NCBI GenBank assembly: GCA_964483455.1
Contig: CAZACK010000014.1
Location: 1-64,000, forward strand
DNA length: 64,000 nt
From: CAYZJD01 sp964483455
GTDB lineage: Bacteria > Acidobacteriota > Terriglobia > Bryobacterales > Bryobacteraceae
Direction of reading: 5' to 3'
Made by a program: the position numbers and the translations under genes. Shown piece by piece: positions 16,362 through 28,360 of the stretch (its first letter is position 1; each line of letters opens with the position of its first letter). The notes under the pieces were generated by a model, which made no database searches, was not told the DNA's origin, and saw only the letters and a list, made by a program, of their open reading frames with translations.

Positions 16362-18521
16362 TCAGGGTGTATCCTGCTTGCGGTCCTTGAACTCGGAGAA
16401 CCAGTTCTGGACCACCCGGATCACCGGCCTGGGAGGTTCGCCGGTGCGTTCGGCGATCAGAAAGCGCTGTCCGTCTGCGGAAACCGCGTACCTCTGACGG
16501 TATGTGGTCGCGACGCGGCCCGGCGTCAAGCCGGTGTTCTGAAAAAGCCGCCTTGCTGGCCCTAACGAGAAATCAGGTGCGGTCGTGACCGGAACCGCTA
16601 CCAGCGTCTCGCCCTCGACATAGAACAATTCCTTTCCGTCCGCCCGCCAGCGTGGCTGGTCACCACCATTGAGGGAAACCTGCCGTTTGCCGCTGCCGTC
16701 CGGGAAGCGGCGAACGTAGACTTCTTCCTCGTTCCCGGACTCATCGGAGACATAGGCGAGAAAACGCGTGTCCGGAGAAAATGCCGCCTTAGCTTCACTG
16801 AACGGCGTTTGGAGGAACGGAACGGATTCATAGCCGCCGCCGTCCTTGCGCTTCAGATACCAGAGATCGGCTCGGTTCCTTGGGTCCATGACCTGGTAGG
16901 CGAAGTATCTGACGTCCGAGGACCAGTCGCACACCTGCTCGGGCAGAAGTGAGGCAACGAGCGGCTTCGCTTCCCCGCTGCCGTCGCCGGGCATACGGAA
17001 GATGTCCAGGTTTCCCTGCCGATCCGATTGAAACGTGATTTCCTTCCCGCCGGGCAGCCAGATTGGACGGGTGTCGTGCGCCTCGGCGAATGTCAGCCGT
17101 GACTTGTTGCCGCGAGCGACGTCGTGAAGCCAAATGTCCGGCCGGGCCCCCTCCCAAGCTCCGGCGGCCACGGTGCTCCCGTCAGGAGAGATCGAGAAGG
17201 CGGTGATTCCACGTTGTGGCTGCCCGACCGCTCCCACTTTGGTTCCCGTTCCATCCCGCCAGGTCAGTTGGTCCAGCGACAAGAACTCGCGTTCAAGGTA
17301 GACCAGCGTGCCGTCACGGGCAACGCTGGGCTTCGAGCCCCCTCGGGCGACGGGGAACGGCTCACCCGTAACGTTGAGCGTCGCCACGGAGAAAGGCAGT
17401 GCGTTCAGCCCATCGTAGAGGACGTGTCCGGTCGGCGAATAAGCCGGCGCGACTGCGCCCGTGGCTACAACCTTCCGCTGTCCCGTTTTCAGGGAGTGGA
17501 CCACAATCTCGTGGGTGGCCCCGCGCTTCTGCGACGCATACAGGAGAACGCGGCTGCCGGCCGGCGACGGCAGGAACGATGGATTGTCGTAGTGATCTCC
17601 TTTTCCTGGACCACGCTCCACTTCCACGATCAGCTTGGGGGCGCCTCCCTGAGCCGGAACTTCGTAGAGTCCTTGGCGGAGGATGGCATAAACGATCGAC
17701 TCGCCGTCCGGGCTCCACGCGCCCCCGAGGAAGTCCTCCGCGGGGAGGCGACAGATGGCAGTCAGGTTACCGGTTTGGGCCTGTGCCTTCCGCAACTCGC
17801 GCCCGGCAGCGAAGCCGACATGCTCGCTGTCGGGTGACCAGAACGGCCCCTGGGCGCCCTCGCTGTTCGTTATCGCCCGGGGCCCGATGCTTTCCAGGTC
17901 CTGTATCCACAGCCTTCTTTCAGACGCTTCTCCGGCGACATAGGCGATATGCCTTCCGTCGGGCGAGATCGCCGGTGCGGCGGGATTTCCTTCCGGGGCG
18001 AAGGTGAACTTCCGCACCGGCATCTTCGGAGCAGCGCCGGGCCGGCTGAGCCACAGGGCCACAATGATCCCCACAGCCGCCACCAGCGCTGCGATGAACG
18101 CGATTCTTTCCCGACTCAGGCGGGGAGATGCCTCGCGGGGCGGCGCCGGTGGCCGTTCCATCTCCACCGCCGGCTCGCCGCCAACCGGTTCCACCGGGGC
18201 GATGAACCGGTAGCCGCGCCGCGGAAGGGTTTCCACATAGCGCGGCGCCTCGGCCGAATCCCCAAGTGTCTCCCGCAGCTTGTTGATCGCGGTGTTCAGG
18301 CTGTGGTCGAAATTTACGAACGTGTCCTTCGGCCACAATTTGAGGCGCAGGTCCTCTCGCGTGACGAGCTCTCCGGGCCGCTCCAACAACAGCGCTAATA
18401 GTTGTAAGGGTTGCTCCTGGATGCGAAGCTTCAGGCCGCTCTTGCGCAGGTCGCCGGTCTGGAGATCGACCTCGAAAACGCCGAAGCGGACCCCTCGTGC
18501 GAAGGCAGGCAGCTTTCCCAT
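16362..18521 (-). CDS. Winged-helix DNA-binding protein fused to a TolB-like WD40 propeller
   Basis: 719 residues from the ATG at 18521 (AGGAG seven bases upstream; a GTG one codon earlier is the alternative). Residues about 10-105 form an OmpR/CadC-type winged helix (RFGVFEVDL, EQPLQLLALLLERPGELVTRED, RYVETLPRRGYRFI). A single membrane helix follows near 140-158 (IAFIAALVAAVGIIVALWL), and residues about 170-710 hold PD40/TolB repeats such as ISPDGRHIAYV and WSPDGESIVY. The layout is CadC-like: a cytoplasmic DNA-binding domain, one membrane pass and a periplasmic sensor. Target genes are unknown. Decayed relatives lie at 15957 and 47260. Confidence 0.9.
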   Translation of the reverse strand: MGKLPAFARGVRFGVFEVDLQTGDLRKSGLKLRIQEQPLQLLALLLERPGELVTREDLRLKLWPKDTFVNFDHSLNTAINKLRETLGDSAEAPRYVETLPRRGYRFIAPVEPVGGEPAVEMERPPAPPREASPRLSRERIAFIAALVAAVGIIVALWLSRPGAAPKMPVRKFTFAPEGNPAAPAISPDGRHIAYVAGEASERRLWIQDLESIGPRAITNSEGAQGPFWSPDSEHVGFAAGRELRKAQAQTGNLTAICRLPAEDFLGGAWSPDGESIVYAILRQGLYEVPAQGGAPKLIVEVERGPGKGDHYDNPSFLPSPAGSRVLLYASQKRGATHEIVVHSLKTGQRKVVATGAVAPAYSPTGHVLYDGLNALPFSVATLNVTGEPFPVARGGSKPSVARDGTLVYLEREFLSLDQLTWRDGTGTKVGAVGQPQRGITAFSISPDGSTVAAGAWEGARPDIWLHDVARGNKSRLTFAEAHDTRPIWLPGGKEITFQSDRQGNLDIFRMPGDGSGEAKPLVASLLPEQVCDWSSDVRYFAYQVMDPRNRADLWYLKRKDGGGYESVPFLQTPFSEAKAAFSPDTRFLAYVSDESGNEEEVYVRRFPDGSGKRQVSLNGGDQPRWRADGKELFYVEGETLVAVPVTTAPDFSLGPARRLFQNTGLTPGRVATTYRQRYAVSADGQRFLIAERTGEPPRPVIRVVQNWFSEFKDRKQDTP

Positions 18522-18524
18522 CAC

Positions 18525-19020
18525 TCAACTCCTGGGCGACCGTGGACCGTATGGATGGACCCGATTATAGCACCTAAGTATGCTCTGATTCGGAACAAAT
18601 CGAGGTACACGGGCGCCCGCCGAAAGCGGGCCCATCGGCACACTTAGAGTAGGGGAACCCAATGAACGATCACGGCAGGCTGCACGAGGACAATCGGCGG
18701 AATCGACCTCGACGCCTGCCGCTTGACAGAAGCTTTCGCCCTGATGCCCCGTCTCCGCCAGGACCAATGCTTGAGACGTCTGCGCAGTGAGAGCTAAGAC
18801 CGGATCGCAAACTCACGAGTATCCTGATTGCCAGCCTGGCTCGGAACAAGTTCGATCCATCGACCGTGCCGGTAACTATGTTCGACAGGGGGAATTCATA
18901 CAAACTGGATACTGGATCCGAACGCCCGACCTGCATTGATGCCGGACTGCTGGATTGCTTTGTCCAAGACTAAAGCCTCCCCGTGCGCGCACGGAATCCG
19001 GCCTGGCAGGAAACAACACC
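18525..19020. other. Intergenic region; upstream region of winged-helix gene
   Basis: About 500 bases between the winged-helix gene start and the CRTAC1 gene end. It contains the extended -10 promoter at 18564-18572. No open frame in it looks protein-like and I see no RNA gene. It may hold the decayed remains of an older gene. Confidence 0.4.
18564..18572 (-). promoter_or_regulatory. Extended -10 promoter of the winged-helix/TolB gene
   Basis: On the minus strand this reads TGC-TATAAT, a perfect -10 with TGn extension. The expected start of transcription is near 18557, leaving a leader of about 36 bases that includes the AGGAG ribosome site. No good -35 box is present, as expected for extended -10 promoters. 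Confidence 0.6.
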
Positions 19021-20736
19021 CTACATCCCGGAAGACCGCCCGGCGCGCCTCGCTACCGCCTGCTCCGCTTTCATCGGCGCCGCCAACCCCGGCCCGCTCC
19101 GCGCCACCACGCCCTTCCCCTCCTCCACCGTCACGAACTGGTTCGGCTGCACATTGGTCACCCACTCGTTCGCTCCGCTCGGCCACGTCACTTCGATCCT
19201 CCGAATCGCCTCGTCCCCGCCCAACCCGAACGTCACCGCCAGGTCGCTTTGCGAGCAGTAACTCGACCCGCTGTGCACTTTGCGCCATTGGGCGCCGGAG
19301 GCTGTCTCGACCCGCACCACCGCCCCGATCCCGCTCCGGTTGGACTTCGCCCCCACCGCCCGCACGCTCACCCACCGGTTCTGGTTGCCGCCGTCGTTGC
19401 GGAACAGGTACGCCGGCCCGTGGTTCGTCGAAATCAGAATGTCGAGGTCCCCGTCGCGGTCGTAATCGGCGTAGGCCGCCCCGCGCGCCACGATCGGCCG
19501 GTTGAACTCCGCGCCCATCCGGCTGGTCACATCCTCGAACCGCCCGCGCCCGAGGTTGCGGAACAGCAGTGGCGCCTGCTTGAACTGGATCTTCGGCTGC
19601 ACCCGCCCGATCTCCTCCTCGATGTGCCCGTTGGCCGCGAACAGGTCGAGATTCCCGTCCAGGTCGTAGTCGAAGAAGAACACACCGAAGGCCAGGCACA
19701 GCAGGCTGGCGCGCCCCACCGTCGATTTCGGCGCCTCGTCCACGAACAGCCCGTTGCCCTCGTTGTGATAGAGGCCGAGCATCTGGTTCGAGAAATTGCC
19801 GACCAGCAGGTGCGGCCTCCCCGAGCGGTCGTAATCGGCCGCGTCCGTGCCCATCGCCCCGCGCGCCATGCCGTCCTCGCCGAACGCCACGCCGGCCCGG
19901 AGCCCCTCCTCGGTGAACGTGCCGTTCCGGTTGTTGCGGTACAGCTTGTTCGGCTGCGTGTCGTTGGCGATGAACAGGTCCGGCCAGCCGTCGCCGTTGT
20001 AATCGAATACCGCGATCCCCAGCGACTTGCTCGTCGGCTCGCCCACGCCCGCCCTCTGCGTTGCATCCTCGAACTTGCCGCCGCCGAGATTGCGGTAAAG
20101 CTTCGACGACGTGCCCTTGTACGACTCCGGCGTGCAGTAGGACTTGGTCGCGCCGTCGAGCGAGCACCACAGGTCGCCCTTCGCCGTCCACTGCACGTAG
20201 TTGGCGACAAACAGGTCGAGCTTCCCGTCGCGGTCGTAGTCCAGCCACGCCGCGCTAGTGCCGAAGTCCGCGTTGCGGATGCCCGCCGCCGCCGTTACGT
20301 CGCGAAACTTGAAACCGCCCTCGTTGCGGAACAGGCGGTCGCCTTCGAGCGCCGTGACGTACACATCGTCGCGCCCGTCGTTGTCGAAATCGCCCACCGC
20401 CACGCCCATGCCGTACATCTCCACGCCGAGCCCGCTCGCCGCCGTGACGTTGGTGAACGTGCCGTTGCGGTTGTTGCGGTACAGCGCCGGCAGCGACTTG
20501 CGCCCGAGCGGCGCCCAGTCCTTGCTGTTCACCAGCAGCACGTCCGGCCACCCGTCGCCGTCGGCGTCGAAGAACGCGCACCCCGAGCCCAGCGTCTCCG
20601 GCAGCCACTTCTTCCCGGCCCGGCCGCTGTTGTGCGTGAACTTGATCCCCGCCGCCGTCGTCACGTCCGTAAACTTCACCGGCGCCGCGCTCACCAGCAC
20701 GCCGGAGGCAATCAAACAACTGAACAGCTTCCTCAT
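19021..20736 (-). CDS. CRTAC1-family protein: FG-GAP/VCBS repeats plus ASPIC/UnbV domain
   Basis: 571 residues with a signal peptide (MRKLFSCLIASGVLVSAA). Residues about 20-430 carry repeated calcium-binding FG-GAP blades: FFDADGDGWPDVLLVN, VGDFDNDGRDDVYVT, WLDYDRDGKLDLFVAN, VFDYNGDGWPDLFIAND and YADYDRDGDLDILIST. A C-terminal ASPIC/UnbV domain (about 450-545) follows, with IGAVVRVETASG and the VTWPSGANEWV motif. Such proteins are exported propellers resembling integrin alpha chains; their bacterial function is not established. It lies 42 bases after the multihaem cytochrome gene in the same direction, so the two probably form an operon. Confidence 0.88.
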   Translation of the reverse strand: MRKLFSCLIASGVLVSAAPVKFTDVTTAAGIKFTHNSGRAGKKWLPETLGSGCAFFDADGDGWPDVLLVNSKDWAPLGRKSLPALYRNNRNGTFTNVTAASGLGVEMYGMGVAVGDFDNDGRDDVYVTALEGDRLFRNEGGFKFRDVTAAAGIRNADFGTSAAWLDYDRDGKLDLFVANYVQWTAKGDLWCSLDGATKSYCTPESYKGTSSKLYRNLGGGKFEDATQRAGVGEPTSKSLGIAVFDYNGDGWPDLFIANDTQPNKLYRNNRNGTFTEEGLRAGVAFGEDGMARGAMGTDAADYDRSGRPHLLVGNFSNQMLGLYHNEGNGLFVDEAPKSTVGRASLLCLAFGVFFFDYDLDGNLDLFAANGHIEEEIGRVQPKIQFKQAPLLFRNLGRGRFEDVTSRMGAEFNRPIVARGAAYADYDRDGDLDILISTNHGPAYLFRNDGGNQNRWVSVRAVGAKSNRSGIGAVVRVETASGAQWRKVHSGSSYCSQSDLAVTFGLGGDEAIRRIEVTWPSGANEWVTNVQPNQFVTVEEGKGVVARSGPGLAAPMKAEQAVARRAGRSSGM

Positions 20737-20739
20737 ACC

Positions 20740-20779
20740 ATTTTTGATTTTTGCCTTTTGATTTTTGATTTTTGCTTTC
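20740..20779 (-). repeat. AT-rich direct repeat between cytochrome and CRTAC1 genes
   Basis: On the minus strand the unit GCAAAAATCAAAAAT occurs twice in 40 bases. It fills almost the whole spacer between the two genes and stands out against the GC-rich flanks. Short repeats of this AAAAATCAAAA type are common intergenic fillers in environmental genomes. It leaves no visible ribosome site for the CRTAC1 gene. Confidence 0.6.
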
Positions 20780-23562
20780 TAGCGAAGCGGCGCCGACTCG
20801 TGCTCATGAATCGCCTGCCGCTCGTTGTTGTCCTCTGGGCTCAGCATCCGCGGCTTCGCCGTAATCGCCTGCGCCGACTCGTCCGCCTTGAACCGCCGGA
20901 ACAGCTTCTCCTCGCGCTCCGCCTTCTCCTGGTCGTCCAGGCCCCGGTAGCACAGCATCAAGTTGTAATGCGCCTGCACGTCTTCCGGATCCACCGCGAG
21001 CACCCGCTGGAGGGCCTCCACCGCCGCCTTGTACTCCCGCTTCAAGAACAGGATGCGCCCGATCTGGTTCACCGCCACCCGGTCTCGCGGATACATCGAC
21101 TCGACCTTCCGCAGCGACTCGAGCGCTCCGTCGTAGTCCCCGTCCGCCTTCTGCGCCATCGCCTTGAAGAAGTAAATCCGCCCGAGCTTCGGGTCGAGCG
21201 CCTCGGCCTTGGCCACGTACGGCTTCGCCGCCTCGGTCTCGCCTTCCTGGATCAGCGCGCGGGCCACGTTCAGCCAGCCGTCGGCGTATTCCGGCTCGGC
21301 TTCCGTGACCCGCTTGAAGGCGTACTCCGCCCCTTTGAGATCGCCCTGAAGCAGCAGCCCGATGCCCCAGTCGTTCCAGCGCTCGCGGTCTTCGCGGCGG
21401 ACCACCGGCTTCCAGACCGTCTCCTGGCGCGGTCCGGCCACCTCCAGCGTCGCCGTGTCGGCGGCCAGCGTCACGATCGGCAGGTCCGGAATCCGGTTCT
21501 TGATCTTGCCCGACACGTTCTTCGGGATGTTCGAAGGACTGAAGCCGAACACGCGGCTGTCGTGGTTCGCATTGACCAGCGCGCCGTCCTGCCCGGCGAG
21601 CGGCTCGCCGGCGTAGACGTACTGCGTGTAGTAGTGCGAGAACTTGCGGTAGTTCAGCTTTGCGGTGAGCGTAATCGGCCCACTCGCGTCTTTCGGAATC
21701 CGCATGCGGTAGTGCGCCACGTCCGCCGCGCCCGGCGGGATCAGCCGCACGTACAGCACGCTGCGCGCCTGCCACGCGTTCCGCTTGTTGATCGGGTTGC
21801 CCTCGCCGTCCAGCAGGTACGACCGGTAGAAGTGCGCGCCCTTCTCGACCGGGCCTTTGCCGCCGTCCTCGACTTTGCCGCTCCAGAAGACCGTTTTCCC
21901 CGTGGCGTCCCTGCCTTCGAGTTCGAGCCACACGTCGAACGAGTCCACCGTGCCGCCGGGAAAGAAGTGGCCGATCGCGCGCGTCCGCACCACCACGTCC
22001 ACGCGCACAGTCGAGCCCGGCCGGTACTTCGCGCCCGCCGCGTCAATCGGCGCCGCCAGCTTCCCGACCTCGCGGAAGAACACCTGCCCCGCCTGCTCCG
22101 CCTCCTCGCCGACGGCGAACGTCGACATGAGCTGCGGCCCTTCGCCGGCGCGGCGCATCATGCCCAATTGCCCCGGCTGCTCTTCCACCGGCGAGGCCGC
22201 AAAGATGTCCACGCTGATGAACCCGGACTTCAAGAACTTCTCCGTCTCCTTCATCTGGTCGTGGTCCTGGTTCGCGTACGCCACCGCCATGTTCGCCGCC
22301 GGGAAGCGGTGCGAGTGGACGAAGCCCTTGTGATTGCCCGGGTCCTTCGACGGCACCAGCGGCATGTGGCAGTCGATGCAGTTCTTCGACGCCGCCGGAT
22401 AGTAGAACGAACGCGCCCCCTGGCCCGAGACGCCGCTCGCCTGCCAGTTGTCGTAGTCGTTGAAGCCGCGCAGCCAGCGGTAATTGTTGATGGGAACGTC
22501 GAGGTGGACCTTGTGGCACGTCGAGCAGTATTCCGCCGAGTTCTCGCCGCGCATGAACGGCTTCAGGAACGACTTCCGGTGCGGCTCCGGATCGAGGTTC
22601 GTCAGGAACCGGTCCAGCATCCGGATGTACTTGTTCTTGCTGTTGGCGATGTCGTGCAGCGGCGGGTACTCGATGATGAACCCGCCGTTGCCCATCGAGG
22701 AATCGACGTGCACGATCGAGTGGCACGACACGCACGCCAGTCCCGCGTGCGCCTCCTCGGTATCGATCTGGTCCTTGATCGGCTTGTCGAAGCGGCCGTT
22801 GAAGAACACCGCGTGGTCGTGGCAGCCCGCGCACCACTTGCTCGGCTTCGTGCCCACCACTTCCTGCATGTGCTCGATCGACTTCCGGTAGAACTGGTTG
22901 TTGAACGACGAGAAGTGGTGGACCGAGCTGTTCCACTGCTCGTAGATGTCCTTGTGGCACTCGCCGCACGTCTTCGAGTCGAGGAAGAAGTTCGCGGGGA
23001 TGATCCCGTTGACGTTCGTGTTCGCCGACGACGGCCAAAACGGCGACTTCGGCCCGGCGCCCTCTTCTTCCATGGAGACGGGCACGACCATCGGGTTCCG
23101 GATTACGTCACGCGAGTTCGGGACCGCCTTACGGTAAACGTAGGCGCCCGCCGGCAGAAGAACCAGCAGCGCCAAGGATGCCTGGAACGCCTTGCGGAAG
23201 TCGCTCCGCGCCGTTCGCCGGACCCACGGCAGCAGCGCCGCCACGCCCGCCACACCGGCGAAGATGTGTGCCCACAGGACCGGCTTGTACGGAGTCAGCG
23301 CGCCGGCATAGGTGAGAAACGCGCCCAGCGCAGCCGCCACCGCAAGCAGCCCAAGCGCCGCCCCGATCCCGCGCCCGAGGCCGCGGTCGCGCCGCCACAA
23401 CCACACAAATCCCACCACGACGCCCGCGCCCAGTACCACGTGCCCCAGCACGTTCGTCATGTAGAAGATCGTCGGCGAGGCGAACGCCCAGATGTAGGCG
23501 GTATTGACAAGGAGGGCGAGGAAAGCGATGGCGAGGTACAAGCGGAGCTTGGCGCTCTTCAT
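20779..23562 (-). CDS. Membrane-anchored five-haem cytochrome c with TPR tail
   Basis: 927 residues from the ATG at 23562; the longer frame upstream has no protein character. Residues 1-135 contain about five membrane helices, with histidines inside two of them (NVLGHVVLG, LWAHIFAGV) that could bind haem b. Five CxxCH haem c sites follow: CGECH near 197, CAGCH 244, CVSCH 278, CSTCH 347 and CIDCH 395. A domain of about 300 residues follows, then TPR repeats (about 700-920). This combination suggests an inner-membrane electron carrier with a periplasmic multihaem domain related to the cytochrome c554/NrfA-like fold. Redox partner and substrate are unknown. It is cotranscribed with the CRTAC1 gene. 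Confidence 0.85.
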   Translation of the reverse strand: MKSAKLRLYLAIAFLALLVNTAYIWAFASPTIFYMTNVLGHVVLGAGVVVGFVWLWRRDRGLGRGIGAALGLLAVAAALGAFLTYAGALTPYKPVLWAHIFAGVAGVAALLPWVRRTARSDFRKAFQASLALLVLLPAGAYVYRKAVPNSRDVIRNPMVVPVSMEEEGAGPKSPFWPSSANTNVNGIIPANFFLDSKTCGECHKDIYEQWNSSVHHFSSFNNQFYRKSIEHMQEVVGTKPSKWCAGCHDHAVFFNGRFDKPIKDQIDTEEAHAGLACVSCHSIVHVDSSMGNGGFIIEYPPLHDIANSKNKYIRMLDRFLTNLDPEPHRKSFLKPFMRGENSAEYCSTCHKVHLDVPINNYRWLRGFNDYDNWQASGVSGQGARSFYYPAASKNCIDCHMPLVPSKDPGNHKGFVHSHRFPAANMAVAYANQDHDQMKETEKFLKSGFISVDIFAASPVEEQPGQLGMMRRAGEGPQLMSTFAVGEEAEQAGQVFFREVGKLAAPIDAAGAKYRPGSTVRVDVVVRTRAIGHFFPGGTVDSFDVWLELEGRDATGKTVFWSGKVEDGGKGPVEKGAHFYRSYLLDGEGNPINKRNAWQARSVLYVRLIPPGAADVAHYRMRIPKDASGPITLTAKLNYRKFSHYYTQYVYAGEPLAGQDGALVNANHDSRVFGFSPSNIPKNVSGKIKNRIPDLPIVTLAADTATLEVAGPRQETVWKPVVRREDRERWNDWGIGLLLQGDLKGAEYAFKRVTEAEPEYADGWLNVARALIQEGETEAAKPYVAKAEALDPKLGRIYFFKAMAQKADGDYDGALESLRKVESMYPRDRVAVNQIGRILFLKREYKAAVEALQRVLAVDPEDVQAHYNLMLCYRGLDDQEKAEREEKLFRRFKADESAQAITAKPRMLSPEDNNERQAIHEHESAPLR

Positions 23563-23654
23563 GGTCCCGGAAGCGGTTACCCCTCTGAGGGGGTGATCGG
23601 TTACTATGCTACTGGCGAGCCAGGCCAGTTGACAATAATTGAAAGATATTAGCG

Positions 23655-24434
23655 ATGTTCGTTTTACGTCTCCTCCTTCTGACGCTCGCCCCACCGCAGG
23701 ACGACGCCCAGGCCCGCTTCGAGCGCGGCCGCGCGCTGTTCGAAGAGCACGACGACACCGGCGAGGCCGAGCGGGAAGCCGAGGTGGAATTCCGCCGGGC
23801 GCTGGCGCTGAATCCCAAGCTCGCCGCCGCCGTGGCCTACCTCGGCTTCATCGAGGCTGGGCGGGGCCGGCACGCCGAGGCCGAAGCGGCTTACCGCCGC
23901 GCCCTCGAGATCGACTCGAGGTCTCCGGAGGCGCGCGTCGGCCTCGCCTGGCTCAGGCTTCGCGCCGGCAAGAGCGATGAGGCGTTGCGCGATCTTCGCC
24001 AGGCGGCAAGAGACGGGCCGAAGAACCGCCTCGCGCTCCGCGAGCTGGCCGCGACGCTGACAAGCGAGCTTGCCAACCCGACGGAGGCGATGTGGCGCGA
24101 AGCGATCCCCTGCTGGGAGACATTGATCGCCCTCGACCGCAACGACCGCGACGCCCATTACGACCTCGCCCGCGCGTACCGCATGCTTAAGGACTGGCCC
24201 GGCGCCGAGCGCGAGTTCCGCGAAGTCCTCCGCATCGGGCAGACCCCGGACGACATGGACGTCTGGATCTACTCGGTCCACCTGGATCTTGCCGAAGCGC
24301 TCGAACGCCAGAAGAAGTACGACGACGCGATCCGCGAATACGAAGCGCTGCTCAGCTCCGAGGGCGCCGGCGAGGACGAAGCCCGGCATGCGACAGCCCG
24401 CATCGAGGCGCTACGAAAGATTAAGGAGCGATGA
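23655..24434 (+). CDS. TPR-repeat protein, probably exported
   Basis: 259 residues. A short hydrophobic start (MFVLRLLLLTLAPP) could be a signal peptide or anchor. The rest is tetratricopeptide repeats, for example AEVEFRRALALNPKLAAAVAYLG, AEAAYRRALEIDSRSPEARVG and AEREFREVLRIG. TPR domains act as protein-protein scaffolds. It is divergent from the multihaem cytochrome, whose own C-terminus is also TPR, with only 92 bases between the starts, so the two may share control. No enzymatic domain is present. Confidence 0.8.
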   Translation: MFVLRLLLLTLAPPQDDAQARFERGRALFEEHDDTGEAEREAEVEFRRALALNPKLAAAVAYLGFIEAGRGRHAEAEAAYRRALEIDSRSPEARVGLAWLRLRAGKSDEALRDLRQAARDGPKNRLALRELAATLTSELANPTEAMWREAIPCWETLIALDRNDRDAHYDLARAYRMLKDWPGAEREFREVLRIGQTPDDMDVWIYSVHLDLAEALERQKKYDDAIREYEALLSSEGAGEDEARHATARIEALRKIKER

Positions 24435-24441
24435 CGCGCCC

Positions 24442-25403
24442 CTACGTCCGATCCTCCAGGTGCAGCATGATCATCGGGTCCTGGACCTGGCCCTTGGACC
24501 ACACCCGGCGTATGAGTACGCGCAAGCCCCCGAAGGCCAGCCCGGAGACGAGCGCGAACAGCAGCAGGACGCCGGTGAGAATGAAGATGTTGATGATCAG
24601 GTCGCCGATGTTGTCCCGCTTGCTGGGGATGTATTCGCTCCAGGACAGCGAGGCTTTGTAGCGCACCAGCGAAAGCAGTTGCTCGGCGGCGTCGGCGTTG
24701 GGCGGGGCGATGATGACGGCGACGAGCGGGCCGGCGCGCTTGGCCATGGCGCCCGGCAGCGCCTGAAACGCCTCGACGCGCTCGCGGGCGATGTGCGGCG
24801 TGGGGTAGCTGAAAATCGCAAGCTGCATCGGCCCGGCGGCCGAGCCGAAGGTGCCGAGCTGGGCTTCGGCCCCGAAGTGAAACCCAGCCACGGAGGGCGG
24901 GATGCGCGATTCGAACTTCTCGAGCGACGACGGGCCGAGCACGTAGCGTTCGGAGTTGTCCACGCGCCCTCGGGTGGGGAGATAACCCGGCAGCAGCGGC
25001 AGCGGCGACTGGTCGAGCTGGGGCAGGGAATGGAGCAGCGGCGCCAGTTCAACAACCGTCGGCTTCCGGCCCTCAATCCGCAGCAGGTAATTGCCGAACT
25101 GCAAGAAGACGCCGTTGTCTTCCTCGGCGGCGTGCTCCCCGATCTCGGATGCGGCGGACCCGGCGCGGCGCTGCCACTGGAACGCGGCCAGAGCGCCAGT
25201 GGGGTCCTTGAGGCGAAACGCGGTGACACTGAAGGTGTGCGGCGCAACGCCGTAGACGGCGGTTTCCCCTTCTTCCAAGCCGTATTCTTCCCAAACCGCG
25301 CGGTCGTTGATGGCGGCCGGTTTGGCAGAGGACTTGTTGGCGCCGAGGAACTGCTCGGGCAAGATCGCGGCGCTCGCCGCAGCCAGAAAGATGAGGAGTA
25401 GCG

Positions 25404-25419
<16 letters not shown>
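24442..25419 (-). CDS. DUF6599-like exported protein with C-terminal membrane helix
   Basis: 325 residues from the ATG at 25419, which overlaps the end of secA by 16 bases. A signal peptide (LTLLLIFLAAASAA) precedes a soluble domain containing AFRLKDPTGALAAFQWQRRAGS and LQFGNYLLRIEG. A membrane helix lies near residues 275-300 (IINIFILTGVLLLFALVSGLAFGG). The family (DUF6599, from memory) is mainly Acidobacterial and uncharacterised. Coupling to secA is positional and need not mean a role in secretion. Confidence 0.7.
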
Positions 25420-28277
<2,858 letters not shown>

Positions 28278-28360
28278 AGAAAGGGGGGACGTTCCCATTG
28301 TAGCAGCGGCGGCGCGGGGGTTGACTTGTCGAGTGCGCGGGCCCTACAGGATGCTCGCAC

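Noticed and set aside
18955..23652. Very long open frame (1565 codons) on the plus strand
   Set aside because: It is antisense to the CRTAC1 and multihaem cytochrome genes. Its translation is Arg/Pro/Ala/His-rich with no domain, as expected for shadows of GC-rich genes.
23563..23654. TTGACA at 23628-23633 as a promoter for the TPR gene
   Set aside because: No -10 hexamer lies at 16-18 bases; the ATG follows too closely.
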